DNA of 64,000 bases from Alphaproteobacteria bacterium (GCA_016699735.1 CP065008.1:1488001-1552000), one strand, 5' to 3'; shown: positions 33,769-43,731, counted from the first letter of the stretch. Notes: generated by a model not told the origin, from the letters alone. A program made the numbers and translations.

Positions 33769-36480
33769 CTAGCGGTCAAGAAGGCCTTTCAATTCATAAA
33801 GAAGGTCCAGTGCCTCTCGGGGCGATAGGGTATCGGGGCTGAGAGCCTCAAGCCTTTGAACAAGAATATGTTTTTCCGGTTGAGGACGCGGCGCGGCGCT
33901 GAACAAGGGTAAGTCCCCGGCCAGCGCGGTCAGCCGCCCGGTCTGGTCCTTATCCTGCAAGAGGGCCAGAATATCCTGCGCCCTGAAGATCACCGCCTCC
34001 GGCAGTCCGGCTAGCTTGGCAACGTGAATACCATAGGAACGGTCGGCGCTGCCCGCAATAACCTTGTGCAAAAAGACGATGGATCCCTTCCATTCCTTGA
34101 CCGCCATCGCGTGGCAACTCAAAGAGGGCAGGGAGGATTTAAGTGAAGTCAGCTCATGATAATGCGTGGCGAACAAACCGCGGCAGGTATTGACATTATG
34201 CAGATGCTCGACGCACGCCCATGCGATCGAGAGCCCGTCGAAGGTGGCCGTCCCGCGTCCGATCTCATCGAGTATGACAAGTGAGCGTTTCGTGGATTGG
34301 TTAAGAATGGCGGCTGTTTCCACCATCTCAACCATGAAGGTCGATTGCCCCCGGGCCAAATCGTCAGAGGCTCCGACACGGCTGAACACCCGGTCGACGA
34401 GTCCGATTTTTGCCGTTGCAGCCGGAACAAACGATCCGGCCTGGGCCATAATGGTGATGAGCGCGTTCTGCCGCAGAAAAGTCGATTTCCCCGCCATGTT
34501 CGGTCCGGTCAGAAGCCAGAGCCGTTGCTGCGGGTCAAGAACGCAGTCATTGGGAACAAAACTCTCACCGGATTTTCTGAGCGCGGCCTCCACAACCGGA
34601 TGCCGCCCGCCAGTGATATGAAACCCGAGACCCTTATCCGCCACCGGCCGCACATAATTCATCTCCACCGCCAGATCGGCCAGCCCCGCTGCAACATCCA
34701 CGGCAGCAATCGCCTTGGCGATCCGCGCCAGAGACTCCGCCTGTCCGCAGACACGTTCAACCAAAGTCTGAAAAACCGACAATTCCAGCGCCAGAATCTT
34801 TTCGGCGGCAGAAAGGATGTCCCGCTCCACTTCGGCAAGCTCCGTGGTCGTAAAGCGCACGGCATTCGCCAAAGTTTGACGGTGAATAAAGGGGTTAAGG
34901 CTATGATCCTGAGAATCCGAACGAACCATCAGCGCGTCCGCCCGCCGCGAGGGAACCTCGATAAAATACCCCAGAACGTTGTTATGCTTGATCTTGAGCG
35001 TGTCGATTTTGGCAATCTTTTGGTACTTGCCCTGCAATCCGGCGATGATTGTGCGGCTCTCTTCCCGCAGGGTCCGCAACTCGTCCAGCCGCGGCAAATA
35101 CCCTTTTCGAACATATCCGCCGTCCCGTGTATGAAGCGGCGGTTCATCGACCAGAGCACGCTCCAGATCATGCTGCAGCGAAGACAGATCGGCGCTGCTC
35201 TCCAAACCCTTGATCAGAGTGACGAGCGATGCTGTACGTGCTTCCCCGCTCAGAAGGGCGCTGTGCAGGTGCAGTGCGTTCTGAAGGCCGGTTCGGATGT
35301 TGCGAAGATCAGGGGGCGTTCCGCGCCCGACCGTAATCCGTGACAACGCCCGTTCGATATCGGGGATAAGGCGGAGCAGGGTGCGGACCTCTTCCCGCTT
35401 GGCAGGTTGCGTGAAAAAAAACTCCACCCGGTCGAGTCGCACATTGATGGCTTCCGTATCGAAAAGGGGAGCGGTCAGCATCTCCTGTAAAAGCCGTGCA
35501 CCCGCGCTGGTAAGAGTGCGGTCAATCACATCGATCAGACTGCCTTTTCGCTCACCGGACAAAGTGCGCGTAAGTTCAAGATTGCGGCGTGTAGCGCCGT
35601 CCATATGCAAAAAGCCCGAAGCCGAAACCTGTTCCAGATTTTCAAGATGAGGAATTCTCCCCTTTTGTGTGCGCTCCACATAGGCCAGCAGGCTTCCGGC
35701 TGCAGAAATCTCCGCTCGGCTGAAGCTGCCGTAGGGTTCAAGGGAAGTGACGCAGTAGAAATTTTCTAGCCTTTGCTGGGCGGTTGCACTGTCAAACAAC
35801 GCTTTATCTTGAGTGTTCAGCGCATTGCCAAAAGATTTTAAATGCTCAGAGTAACGTTGAGCGAAGTGAGCTTCGACAAGAATTTCCCCCGGCGCGATTC
35901 GCTCCAGACTCGGACGAAGCTCTGTATCCTTGATATTTTGAACCTTGAAACCACCCGTCGAAAGCTCCAGCCAAGCGAGGGCGCAGGTTTGATCGCCCGT
36001 TTCGGCCAGCGCACAGATGTAATTATTCTCCCGCGCATCGAGAAGATGATCCTCGGTCAGCGTTCCCGGCGTGACCAGCCGGACGACCTCCCGCCGGACG
36101 AGAGCTTTGGACGAACTTCCGCCCTCCCGCTTGGCCCGCGCTTTGGCCTCTTCGGGCGTTTCGACCTGTTCACAGATCGCCACCTTATGCCCGGCGGCAA
36201 TCAATTTGGCCAGATAGGGTTCGTAAGAGTGATAGGGAACGCCGCACATGGCGATGTCCCGCCCCTGGTTCTTCCCGCGTTTGGTCAGGGCGATGTCGAG
36301 TACGGATGAGGCAATGACCGCATCCTCATAAAAAAGCTCATAGAAATCTCCCATTCTGTAAAAGAGAAGGCAGCCCGGATGTTCGTCCTTGAGTTGGTGA
36401 TACTGCGCCATCATGGGAGTCATGAGGGTATCGGCGCCGGACTCGCGCTCGGAAACGATAATCGCTGCAGACTGGGACAT
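33769..36480 (-). CDS. mutS: DNA mismatch repair protein MutS
   Basis: Recognises mismatches and starts repair. At 903 residues it is a full MutS. The N-terminal mismatch-binding domain contains YRMGDFYELFYEDA (Phe-x-Glu motif), followed by connector, lever and clamp domains. The ATPase has Walker A GPNMAGKSTFLRQ, Walker B VILDEIGRGT and ATHYHEL. The C-terminal helical tail RLEALSPDTLSPREALDLLYEL is conserved. The start is ATG 36480. mutL is not in the window. Confidence 0.98.
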   Translation of the reverse strand: MSQSAAIIVSERESGADTLMTPMMAQYHQLKDEHPGCLLFYRMGDFYELFYEDAVIASSVLDIALTKRGKNQGRDIAMCGVPYHSYEPYLAKLIAAGHKVAICEQVETPEEAKARAKREGGSSSKALVRREVVRLVTPGTLTEDHLLDARENNYICALAETGDQTCALAWLELSTGGFKVQNIKDTELRPSLERIAPGEILVEAHFAQRYSEHLKSFGNALNTQDKALFDSATAQQRLENFYCVTSLEPYGSFSRAEISAAGSLLAYVERTQKGRIPHLENLEQVSASGFLHMDGATRRNLELTRTLSGERKGSLIDVIDRTLTSAGARLLQEMLTAPLFDTEAINVRLDRVEFFFTQPAKREEVRTLLRLIPDIERALSRITVGRGTPPDLRNIRTGLQNALHLHSALLSGEARTASLVTLIKGLESSADLSSLQHDLERALVDEPPLHTRDGGYVRKGYLPRLDELRTLREESRTIIAGLQGKYQKIAKIDTLKIKHNNVLGYFIEVPSRRADALMVRSDSQDHSLNPFIHRQTLANAVRFTTTELAEVERDILSAAEKILALELSVFQTLVERVCGQAESLARIAKAIAAVDVAAGLADLAVEMNYVRPVADKGLGFHITGGRHPVVEAALRKSGESFVPNDCVLDPQQRLWLLTGPNMAGKSTFLRQNALITIMAQAGSFVPAATAKIGLVDRVFSRVGASDDLARGQSTFMVEMVETAAILNQSTKRSLVILDEIGRGTATFDGLSIAWACVEHLHNVNTCRGLFATHYHELTSLKSSLPSLSCHAMAVKEWKGSIVFLHKVIAGSADRSYGIHVAKLAGLPEAVIFRAQDILALLQDKDQTGRLTALAGDLPLFSAAPRPQPEKHILVQRLEALSPDTLSPREALDLLYELKGLLDR

Positions 36481-36527
36481 CCCAAAAGTCTTACGCGATC
36501 ATCCGCCGGATGAAAACAGGATAATTT

Positions 36528-37118
36528 TTAAAGGGCAGGCTGTAATTCCGCAAGCTCGGCCAGAACCTCGACCGGAACCGTAGGACTTTCGTGGATCGTG
36601 GTTTCGATCTGCCGGATGGCGCCAACGATGGCCTTAAGCTGCCCGACGCTGAGACCATGACGGCGCGTCCCGCTGAATTCGGGGTACCGGGATTTCTGGC
36701 GAGACGACGAATTGGTAAAATCATTGATAAAGGTGGTAAGATGATACGCCTTGTCTTCATCCTGATTTTTCGGATTGCCGCAGATATAGTCGCCGTAAAT
36801 CTTCATTTCCTGAAGTTGCTCGATCAGGCTATGCACCTGTTCGGCCAGCAGTCGTGCCGTCTCGCCGCCCCTTGTTTTCAGGGCCAGAGTCTTATGGATC
36901 TCCGCTATTTTCGTATAAAGAACCTTGCACTCCCCGTAAGTAATCGCGAAAAACGGCTTGGGCAGGTTTCCATGCCCCGGTCGGCTCGCCATAGGCGGAA
37001 CGCAAATCGGGGTATAAAGCGCGACATACTCCGCCGGGGGCCGGATAAAGTCCGATACATCGAGCGGGGCGAGGGCGGTTGTCAGATTTTCAAGGGATTG
37101 TTTTAAACTTTTGATCAT
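36528..37118 (-). CDS. Unknown helical protein upstream of mutS
   Basis: About 196 residues from ATG 37118. No signal peptide, no membrane helix, and no family I recognise. The middle is helical (VLYTKIAEIHKTL, LLAEQVHSLIEQLQEM) with a stretch RPPAEYVALYTPICVPPM near the N-terminus. It is 47 bases upstream of mutS on the same strand, but a shared function is not implied by sequence. The longer open frame to 37172 adds an unlikely N-terminus. Confidence 0.65.
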   Translation of the reverse strand: MIKSLKQSLENLTTALAPLDVSDFIRPPAEYVALYTPICVPPMASRPGHGNLPKPFFAITYGECKVLYTKIAEIHKTLALKTRGGETARLLAEQVHSLIEQLQEMKIYGDYICGNPKNQDEDKAYHLTTFINDFTNSSSRQKSRYPEFSGTRRHGLSVGQLKAIVGAIRQIETTIHESPTVPVEVLAELAELQPAL

Positions 37119-37438
37119 GGCGCAGGCTTTTTGTAAAAGGCTTAAACAAATTTGTCCAAACCAATGTAACAAAAATGGGTTAACTACTTATTAAGGAAAT
37201 TAACAAAAGGGAAGATGAGAGGTAAAATCTCAAAACCAGCCGAAAAAGCTACCCGCAAGAAGATAAAGCCCAAACCCCCCACCAACAAGAAGGACGAACA
37301 AGGCCGGCAGAATTATATGATGATGCAAGCCGCCCCCCTTTTGGAAAAGAATAACACACCAAGTAGAAAGGCAGTGAGGACTTTCTGTGATTTAGAAAAA
37401 AAAATACACCGACGATAATACAAACAGACCTCTTTAGC
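37119..37438. other. Intergenic region, AT-rich, no convincing gene
   Basis: About 320 bases between the coaBC stop and the start of the gene at 37118. A 67-codon plus-strand frame (37215-37418), Lys/Arg-rich with AGGGAAG directly before its ATG, is the only candidate and has no recognisable similarity. The stretch at 37140-37210 is AT-rich and probably holds the promoter for the 36528-37118 gene and mutS. Confidence 0.4.
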
Positions 37439-38674
37439 TTACGCCTTAAATTCATCCTCTATCTTAAATTCGTCCTCTATAAGGCGCACGAGTTTAACGG
37501 CCACGCTTTTTTTATCGGCCAACGGCCATTCCTTTATTACGGAGGTGGAAACAAAAACGATTTTGTTCAGAGGGGAGCCAAAGGTTATTTCTTTTCCTGA
37601 GCCGTCTGGACCCACGCGATTAGCCAAAATCCAGTCACAACCCTTGCTTTTAAGTTTGGCTTTAGAGTTTTTCTCAAGATTTTCGGTTTCCGCAGCAAAC
37701 CCTATGACCAGTCTCGGGCGGTTCTTTTTTCTGGTGGCGATGGTTTTCAGGATATCCGGGTTCTCGGTCAGTTGAACGGCCTTGGGCTTTGAAGAGGATG
37801 TTTTCTTGATTTTCTGAAGGCTCTGTTGGGTCGGACGCCAGTCGCTGACCGCAGCAGCTGCGACAAAAATATCAACCGGCAAAGAATCTTCACAAGCCCT
37901 AAGCATCTCCGCCGCCGTTTCGACATGGAGGCACCGGACGCCCTGGGGGTCGGGAAGATGAACCGGGCCGCAAACCAGCGTAACCGATGCTCCTGCCTCC
38001 GCCAGAGCCTGCGCGATGGCGTGTCCCTGCTTGCCGGACGAGCGGTTCCCCAGAAAACGGACGGGGTCCAGAGGCTCGAACGTTGGCCCACTGGTAACCA
38101 CGGCGCTATATCCTGCAAGAGCCTTGGGTTTAAAAAAAGATTCAACGGCCTCAAGGATATGCGAGGGTTCGCTCATACGGCCAACGCCGATTTCGCCGCA
38201 AGCCATATCTCCCGCTTCCGGCCCGATAAAAAGAGACCCGCGCTCACGCAGAACCTGAATATTGGCTTGCGTAGCGGCATGGCTCCACATCTCGGGATTC
38301 ATCGCCGGAGCGATCAAAACGGGCTTGTTGGAGGCAAGAAGGGTTGCGGTTGCCAGGTCATTCGCCAGACCGTGCGACATTTTAGCCATCAAATCCGCAC
38401 TGGCCGGAGCGATGACGATGAGATCGGCCTCGCGACTCAGGCGGATATGACCCATCTCGGTTTCATCAGTCAGGGACCAGAGATCGGTATAGGTTTTTTG
38501 TCCTGTAAGCGAGGAAACGCTCAACGGCGTGATAAACTGTGCGCCGCCTGCGGTAAGGATGCAGCGCACCTCGGCGCCGCTGCGTCGGAGCAGGCGGATC
38601 AACTCAAGCGCCTTATAGGCCGCAATGCCGCCGGAAATAATCAGAAGAATGTTCTTTCCATCAAGAAGCTTCAT
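37439..38674 (-). CDS. coaBC: CoaBC, phosphopantothenoylcysteine decarboxylase/synthetase
   Basis: A bifunctional coenzyme A biosynthesis enzyme of 411 residues. The N-terminal flavoprotein CoaC half has GGIAAYKALELIRLLRRSG, the active-site His in LSREADLIVIAPASAD context, PAMNPEMW and the catalytic Cys in AGDMACGEIG. The C-terminal CoaB half has VVTSGPTFEPLDPVRFLGNRSSG split across the domain boundary, AAVSDW and the CTP site region. The tail repeats EDEFKIEDEFKA. Its stop region faces an AT-rich gap. Confidence 0.96.
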   Translation of the reverse strand: MKLLDGKNILLIISGGIAAYKALELIRLLRRSGAEVRCILTAGGAQFITPLSVSSLTGQKTYTDLWSLTDETEMGHIRLSREADLIVIAPASADLMAKMSHGLANDLATATLLASNKPVLIAPAMNPEMWSHAATQANIQVLRERGSLFIGPEAGDMACGEIGVGRMSEPSHILEAVESFFKPKALAGYSAVVTSGPTFEPLDPVRFLGNRSSGKQGHAIAQALAEAGASVTLVCGPVHLPDPQGVRCLHVETAAEMLRACEDSLPVDIFVAAAAVSDWRPTQQSLQKIKKTSSSKPKAVQLTENPDILKTIATRKKNRPRLVIGFAAETENLEKNSKAKLKSKGCDWILANRVGPDGSGKEITFGSPLNKIVFVSTSVIKEWPLADKKSVAVKLVRLIEDEFKIEDEFKA

Positions 38675-38721
38675 AGCGACAACTTAAAAAACAGATTTAA
38701 ACCTCTCAATAGTATAGCAAA

Positions 38722-38746
38722 AACCCCGCTCAAGCGGGGTTCTTTA
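38722..38746 (-). terminator. Strong bidirectional intrinsic terminator
   Basis: An 8-bp GC stem AACCCCGC/GCGGGGTT (38722-38729, 38734-38741) with a TCAA loop. On the minus strand it is followed by TTTTTGC and lies just after the stop of the acidic membrane protein gene; on the plus strand TCTTTAATTT follows. It separates that gene from coaBC. Confidence 0.75.
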
Positions 38747-38772
38747 ATTTATGTAGGGATTAGGCAAAAAGA

Positions 38773-39384
38773 TCACTCTTCAAGGCCGAGTTCATCGGCG
38801 GCATCCTTAGCCTTATCCATAAGCTTGTCTTTGGCTCCCTCAGCGGCTTCTTCGAGCATATCACCGGCAGCGGGCTGAATGTTGGCTGCATCTTCAGCAG
38901 CATCAATCGCAGCTTCCTTGCCTTTTTCCTTAGCCTTGTCAGCAGCCTCATCGACAGCGGAGGCATCTTCTTCGGCAGGGGCGCTTTCTTCAGAAGTTGG
39001 AGCAGCTTCAGACCCATCCAACCCGGCAGATTCAGGGGCGGCTTCTGTACCTTCAGCAGACAACTCACCCGCCAGTTCATTAACAGGCTTAGCCAGACTC
39101 TCAACTTCTTCATCAACGGCTTCCAAAGCCTTGCTCATCTCATCTTGAGCAGCGGAGGTCGTCCCCTCGGCACTTTCAGAGGCTTCAGCGGCGATGTTCT
39201 GAATGTTTTCTCCGGCTTCGTTCATCGTTTTGGAAAAATCGATGCCCATATCGCTGCCGCCGGCGGCGGGTTCAACAACCGCAGCTTCCTGACCGTCGCG
39301 CTGGCCGGAAATGGCCATGACGCCGACCAGACCGATCGCCAGGACAGCGGTAGAATAAATAACGGATTTCGTAAAGTTGCTCAT
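38773..39384 (-). CDS. Membrane-anchored acidic Ala/Glu-rich protein
   Basis: About 203 residues from ATG 39384 (GGAAGGG upstream). A single N-terminal transmembrane helix (about residues 6-25, SVIYSTAVLAIGLVGVMAIS) is followed by a long low-complexity region of Ala, Glu, Asp, Ser and Lys with repeating amphipathic stretches such as DEAADKAKEKGKEAAIDAAE and AEGAKDKLMDKAKDAADELG. The end resembles 11-residue helix repeats of stress proteins (LEA/apolipoprotein style). Function unknown; it may reach into the periplasm or space the envelope. Its own terminator lies just downstream. Confidence 0.75.
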   Translation of the reverse strand: MSNFTKSVIYSTAVLAIGLVGVMAISGQRDGQEAAVVEPAAGGSDMGIDFSKTMNEAGENIQNIAAEASESAEGTTSAAQDEMSKALEAVDEEVESLAKPVNELAGELSAEGTEAAPESAGLDGSEAAPTSEESAPAEEDASAVDEAADKAKEKGKEAAIDAAEDAANIQPAAGDMLEEAAEGAKDKLMDKAKDAADELGLEE

Positions 39385-39507
39385 AGGGTTGCCCTTCCAG
39401 TGGTATTTTTCATAAAGAACGGAATTTTCAAGTTCGCAAAGAATTGCTCCGTTATAGCGAAAAGTCAAACGAAAAAGAAGAAAAATCTTTATTTTATGAA
39501 AAATAAT

Positions 39508-40278
39508 CTAGGGGCGTACGCCTCTATGCACAGCCGCGATACCGGCGGAAAGGTTGTTGTATTCCGCCATTTTAAACCCGGCATCACGCAGACGACACAA
39601 AAGCTTCTGCTGCGAGGGAAACTTGCGGATACTTTCAACCAGATACCGATAGCTGTCCTCGTCCTGAGCGACGCGTGCACCGAGTCGGGGAATAACCATA
39701 TCGGAATAAAGCGCATAAAGGCGGTTAAGTCCCTCCGGCTGTACGCGGCTGAATTCAAGGCAGTAAAACCGCCCGCCGGGGCGTAAGACACGAAAAGCCT
39801 CCGCAAGAGCCGAATCGATATGCGTCACGTTCCGCAATCCGAAGGCAATCGTATACACATCCACGGACGAATCAGGCACCGGAAGCGCCTCGGCATTGCC
39901 GGTCACCCAATGGAAATCGTTGAGCCAGCCGCGGTCAATCGCCCGGTTCCGCCCGACTGAGAGCATATTTTCGTTCAGGTCGCATAAGGTAACTCGGGCG
40001 CCCGGTCCGGCTTTACTGCGGATTCGAAAGGCGATATCCCCGGTGCCTCCAGCCACGTCGAGATAATGGAGGGGCCGTCCTCCTTTGAAAGCCTGCGGCC
40101 GGATCATTCGCACGAATCGGTCTTTCCAGATCCGGTGGATTCCCCCGGACATCAGATCGTTCATGAGGTCATATCGCGCGGCCACACGGTCGAAAACGCC
40201 GATGACATTATCGGTTTTTTCTTGGGGCGTGACTTTCGACTCGCCAAACCATATGCTCTCCGGATTCTGATTTTGCAT
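39508..40278 (-). CDS. ubiE: Ubiquinone/menaquinone C-methyltransferase UbiE
   Basis: SAM-dependent C-methyltransferase of ubiquinone (and menaquinone) biosynthesis, 256 residues. The N-terminus VFDRVAARYDLMNDLMSGG, the SAM motif LDVAGGTGDIAFRI and FGLRNVTHIDSALAEAFRVL are all typical UbiE. UbiK, a factor for ubiquinone synthesis, is encoded at 49.2 kb. The gene is divergent from murJ with a 37-base gap, so the promoters overlap. Confidence 0.95.
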   Translation of the reverse strand: MQNQNPESIWFGESKVTPQEKTDNVIGVFDRVAARYDLMNDLMSGGIHRIWKDRFVRMIRPQAFKGGRPLHYLDVAGGTGDIAFRIRSKAGPGARVTLCDLNENMLSVGRNRAIDRGWLNDFHWVTGNAEALPVPDSSVDVYTIAFGLRNVTHIDSALAEAFRVLRPGGRFYCLEFSRVQPEGLNRLYALYSDMVIPRLGARVAQDEDSYRYLVESIRKFPSQQKLLCRLRDAGFKMAEYNNLSAGIAAVHRGVRP

Positions 40279-40315
40279 CTTTTCAGCCCCTGCGATGATT
40301 TTTAGGTGTTAGCAT

Positions 40316-41887
40316 ATGAATCTGGTAAAAGCCATGGCCACGGTCGCGGGCATGACCGGTTTGTCCCGCATCGCCGGCTTCGTCAGGGATATGATGACCG
40401 CGGCCATCTTGGGTGCCGGACCGGTGGCGGACGCATTCTTCATCGCCCTCAAGCTCCCGAACCTCTTCAGGCGGATCACGGCGGAGGGAGCCTTCAGCGT
40501 CTCCTTCGTGCCCCTGTATTCCAAAGCGCTGGAAGAAGAGGGGGAGGAGGCAGCAGATCGCTTCGCGGGCAACGCCTTTATGGTCATGCTCTCAATCCTC
40601 TCGGTCTTTACGATTTTGGCCGTGATCTTCATGCCCTACGTGTTGTATGTCATAGCCCCCGGCTTTGCCGATGACCCGGTGCGCTACAGCTATTCCGTTG
40701 AATTTTCGAGAATTTCCTTTCCCTACCTCCTTTTAATGTCCTTAACAGCGCTGATCGGCGGAGTATTGAACGCCCACCACCGCTTTGCGCCTTTTGCCTT
40801 TGTGCCGACCCTTTTTAATCTGAGTTTGATCGCGGCTCTCCTGCTCAGCAGCTATTTCCCGACCCCCGGCCATGCCATGTCCTGGGGGCTGCTGGTCTCA
40901 GGCTTTCTGCAACTGGCCTTCCTCTGGTTCTGTATGAAGCGAGCGGGTTTCACGATCATCCTCGGACGCCCGAAACTGGACGAAAAGGTCCGCAAGGTTT
41001 TTCGCCTGATGGGGCCAGGCTTGGTAGGAGCAGGGGTGGTCCAGATCAACCTGTTCTTCGATATCATGATCGCCTCCTTTCTGGGCGAGGGGGCGATTTC
41101 CTACCTTTATTATGCCGACCGTCTCAATCAACTTCCTCTGGGGGTCGTGGGTATCGCCGTGGGGACAGCCCTTTTGCCGATGCTCTCAAGGGCGATGGCG
41201 AAGGCCGAAAGGGAAGGGCACGATAACGGCGAGGCCTGCGACCTGTTCAACCGTGCGCTGGAATACTGTCTATTGCTGGCCCTTCCGGCGGCGGCGGCAC
41301 TAGCAGTGATCCCTCTGACCCTGATTACGGTACTGTTCGAGCGCGGAGCGTTCACGGCGGCGGACAGCGCCGTAACTGCCAATATTCTCGCCTGTTACTC
41401 CATTGGTCTTCCAGCCTACATAGCGACAAAGGTCTTCTCGACCGCCCACTGGGCGCGCCACGACACCAAGACCCCCGTAAAAATTTCGATCATCGGCATG
41501 AGTTTGAACATTCTCATCGCCCTGTGCATGGCCCCAATTATAGGGGTGGTGGGGATCGCCTTCGCCACCGGCATAACAGGCTGGGTTCAGTACATTCACC
41601 ATATCAGGGTTCTTAAGGACCACCCGCAGGCGAAACTCGACGAGCGCTTTCTCCGCAACGTGCCGAAAATCATTGGGGCGACTTGTGCGATGGCGCTGGC
41701 CTTGTATATACTCGCCGTGCTTTTGCAGGGCTGGATTTTCGGCGCAACGGCGTTTTGGAAAATAGCGGCCATCGTGGTCATAACATCTGTCGGTGGCGTT
41801 GTTTACGGCGCAGCCATCTTGGGAACAGGGGCTCTGCGAATAAAGGACATCAAAAGATACTTGAAGAAAAAGAGCGTTACTCAATGA
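40316..41887 (+). CDS. murJ: Lipid II flippase MurJ
   Basis: Moves lipid II across the inner membrane for peptidoglycan synthesis. The 523 residues carry about 14 hydrophobic helices; the N-terminus shows GLSRIAGFVRDMMTAAILGAG and ADAFFIALKLPNLFRRI, diagnostic for MurJ (MviN). The family's conserved Arg and the AEGAFSVSFVPLYS loop are present. Its stop overlaps the trpS start as ATGA. Another envelope gene, lgt, is at 49.7 kb. Confidence 0.96.
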   Translation: MNLVKAMATVAGMTGLSRIAGFVRDMMTAAILGAGPVADAFFIALKLPNLFRRITAEGAFSVSFVPLYSKALEEEGEEAADRFAGNAFMVMLSILSVFTILAVIFMPYVLYVIAPGFADDPVRYSYSVEFSRISFPYLLLMSLTALIGGVLNAHHRFAPFAFVPTLFNLSLIAALLLSSYFPTPGHAMSWGLLVSGFLQLAFLWFCMKRAGFTIILGRPKLDEKVRKVFRLMGPGLVGAGVVQINLFFDIMIASFLGEGAISYLYYADRLNQLPLGVVGIAVGTALLPMLSRAMAKAEREGHDNGEACDLFNRALEYCLLLALPAAAALAVIPLTLITVLFERGAFTAADSAVTANILACYSIGLPAYIATKVFSTAHWARHDTKTPVKISIIGMSLNILIALCMAPIIGVVGIAFATGITGWVQYIHHIRVLKDHPQAKLDERFLRNVPKIIGATCAMALALYILAVLLQGWIFGATAFWKIAAIVVITSVGGVVYGAAILGTGALRIKDIKRYLKKKSVTQ

Positions 41888-42888
41888 CAAAGCGTATTTT
41901 ATCGGGGATGCAACCCACAAGTCAGCTTCACCTCGGCAACTATCTCGGGGCGCTGAAAAACTGGGTGAAGTTTCAGGAAGACCCGACAGCAACCTGTTTC
42001 TACATGGTCGCGGACCTGCACGCCGTCACGGTGCCCTACGAAACGGCCGACCTCTCGAAGGCCACGCGGGAAATCGCCGCCGCCTTTATCGCCGCAGGCA
42101 TCGACCCGCAGAAATCCTTTATCTTTGTTCAGTCGGCCGTTCCCGCCCATTCGCAGCTCATGTGGATGCTCTCCACCATGGCCCAACTCGGCAAGCTTGA
42201 GCGCATGACGCAATTCAAGGACAAGGCGGGGAAGAATACCGAGCGCGTGGGGCTGGGCCTGTTCGCCTATCCCGTTCTGATGGCCGCCGATATTCTGGTC
42301 TATAAGGCCACGCACGTTCCGGTCGGCGAAGACCAGAAGCAGCATCTGGAACTGAGCCGCGATCTGGCCGCGACCTTCAATACCCGCTACGGCGTTGATT
42401 TTTTCCCCCAGCCCGAACCCGTGATTACCGGCCCGGCCCCGCGGGTGATGAGCCTGCGCAACGGCAATCAGAAAATGAGCAAGTCGGCGGAATCCGACAT
42501 GACCCGCATCAACCTGACCGACGATGCGGATACGATCGCCCAGAAAATCAAAAAGGCGAAAACAGACCCCGAGCCTCTGCCTGAAAAACTCGAAGATATG
42601 GCCAATCGCCCTGAAGCCCTCAATCTGGTCACGATTTATGCCGCCCTGAGCGGCGAAAGCCGCGAGGAGGTTCTGAAAAAATTTGCCACGAAGCAGTTTT
42701 CGGTCTTCAAACCGGCCCTTGTGGATGTCGCTGTGGAAAAACTGGCCCCGATCACGTCAAGAATGAAAGTGTTAATGGACGACCCGTCCCAGATCGACAA
42801 AATCCTTAAAAAAGGCAATGAAAAAGCCAACGACGAGGCTGCTCCCGTAATCGCCGAGGCCATGAAAATCATGGGCTTTTACGGCTAA
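41884..42888 (+). CDS. trpS: Tryptophanyl-tRNA synthetase
   Basis: Charges tRNA-Trp. About 334 residues, class Ic synthetase. The start MTKRILSGMQPTSQLHLGNY contains the HIGH-like motif (HLGN) and KMSKS appears in NQKMSKSAESD. ATG 41884 overlaps the murJ stop (ATGA), giving translational coupling; the same murJ-trpS order is seen in other alphaproteobacteria. The longer upstream frame is read-through inside murJ. Confidence 0.96.
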   Translation: MTKRILSGMQPTSQLHLGNYLGALKNWVKFQEDPTATCFYMVADLHAVTVPYETADLSKATREIAAAFIAAGIDPQKSFIFVQSAVPAHSQLMWMLSTMAQLGKLERMTQFKDKAGKNTERVGLGLFAYPVLMAADILVYKATHVPVGEDQKQHLELSRDLAATFNTRYGVDFFPQPEPVITGPAPRVMSLRNGNQKMSKSAESDMTRINLTDDADTIAQKIKKAKTDPEPLPEKLEDMANRPEALNLVTIYAALSGESREEVLKKFATKQFSVFKPALVDVAVEKLAPITSRMKVLMDDPSQIDKILKKGNEKANDEAAPVIAEAMKIMGFYG

Positions 42889-43032
42889 ACCCTGATCCTG
42901 TGGGACTTTTTTCCCCAACCCCGAATTTCAGGGGTGCAAAACACCGGATTATCGTTTATGATAACCCCATAAAAGCCGGAGCCTGTCTGCGGCTCCTCAT
43001 TGAGTTAACATATTTTTGGGATAGCGTTCGTC

Positions 43033-43692
43033 ATGCACTTCGTCAAACGGTCTTTCTTCCTCGCAGCGGTATTGTGTTTCATCGGGATCAACTCGGCAAA
43101 GGCTGAAGTGTTCTTCATCGAAGATCAGGTCAACCGCTTCTCGATCAGCTTCCCCGATCTGTGGATCAGAATTAACAACCAGAAGCCGGACGACGAACTG
43201 ACGATAGCCGGACCGGGCGAACCCGATTTCGCCATGTGCCGCGTCCGCGTACGCGAAGACCGCCGCTTCCTCATCTACCCCCGCAAATTTGCGGACTCGA
43301 TCCAAAAGGTCGGCTATAGCCGTGATTTCTGGAACAAGTATCTGGGCGAATACGATGACGTCTATGTCGATGACTTCCGTGAGCCGACCGGCTTGGGCAA
43401 GGGCTTCGGCAGCTTTACCGAGGCGACCTATACAACGGCCGAGGGAACGATCATGCGTAAGCGCGGCCTGATGTTCGCCTCGCTCTACCATGACAAGGCC
43501 TACATCGTCGATTGCTCGGCCGAGGAAAGCGTCTACGAAAAGTGGCGCCCCGCCTTCATGGGTGTCGTGAAATCCGTTGATTTCGAAAAGGTCGTTCACG
43601 AACTGCCGAGCGGAAATTACCGCAACTTCATGGCGGACCCGCAAGTCGTCATCAACGGTGGCCCGAAGAAGGTGGACGTCTACCGCTACTGA
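43033..43692 (+). CDS. Secreted protein of unknown function
   Basis: A 219-residue exported protein. A clear signal peptide (RSFFLAAVLCFIGINSAKA) ends at AKA-E, and the mature part begins EVFFIEDQVNRFSISFPDLW, which recalls small alphaproteobacterial periplasmic proteins with a PsbP-like fold start, but I cannot confirm a family. Two Cys (about residues 73 and 160) could form a disulfide. It is monocistronic, with GGGATAG ahead of the ATG, and lies between trpS and the TSUP operon. Confidence 0.75.
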   Translation: MHFVKRSFFLAAVLCFIGINSAKAEVFFIEDQVNRFSISFPDLWIRINNQKPDDELTIAGPGEPDFAMCRVRVREDRRFLIYPRKFADSIQKVGYSRDFWNKYLGEYDDVYVDDFREPTGLGKGFGSFTEATYTTAEGTIMRKRGLMFASLYHDKAYIVDCSAEESVYEKWRPAFMGVVKSVDFEKVVHELPSGNYRNFMADPQVVINGGPKKVDVYRY

Positions 43693-43731
43693 TTTTTTCA
43701 GTAAACACTGATCGGTTTTTGATCTTGCGTC

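Noticed and set aside
37215..37418. 67-codon Lys/Arg-rich plus-strand frame in the gap before coaBC
   Set aside because: No homology recognised and composition fits AT-rich noncoding DNA; the only support is AGGGAAG directly before its ATG, too close to be convincing.
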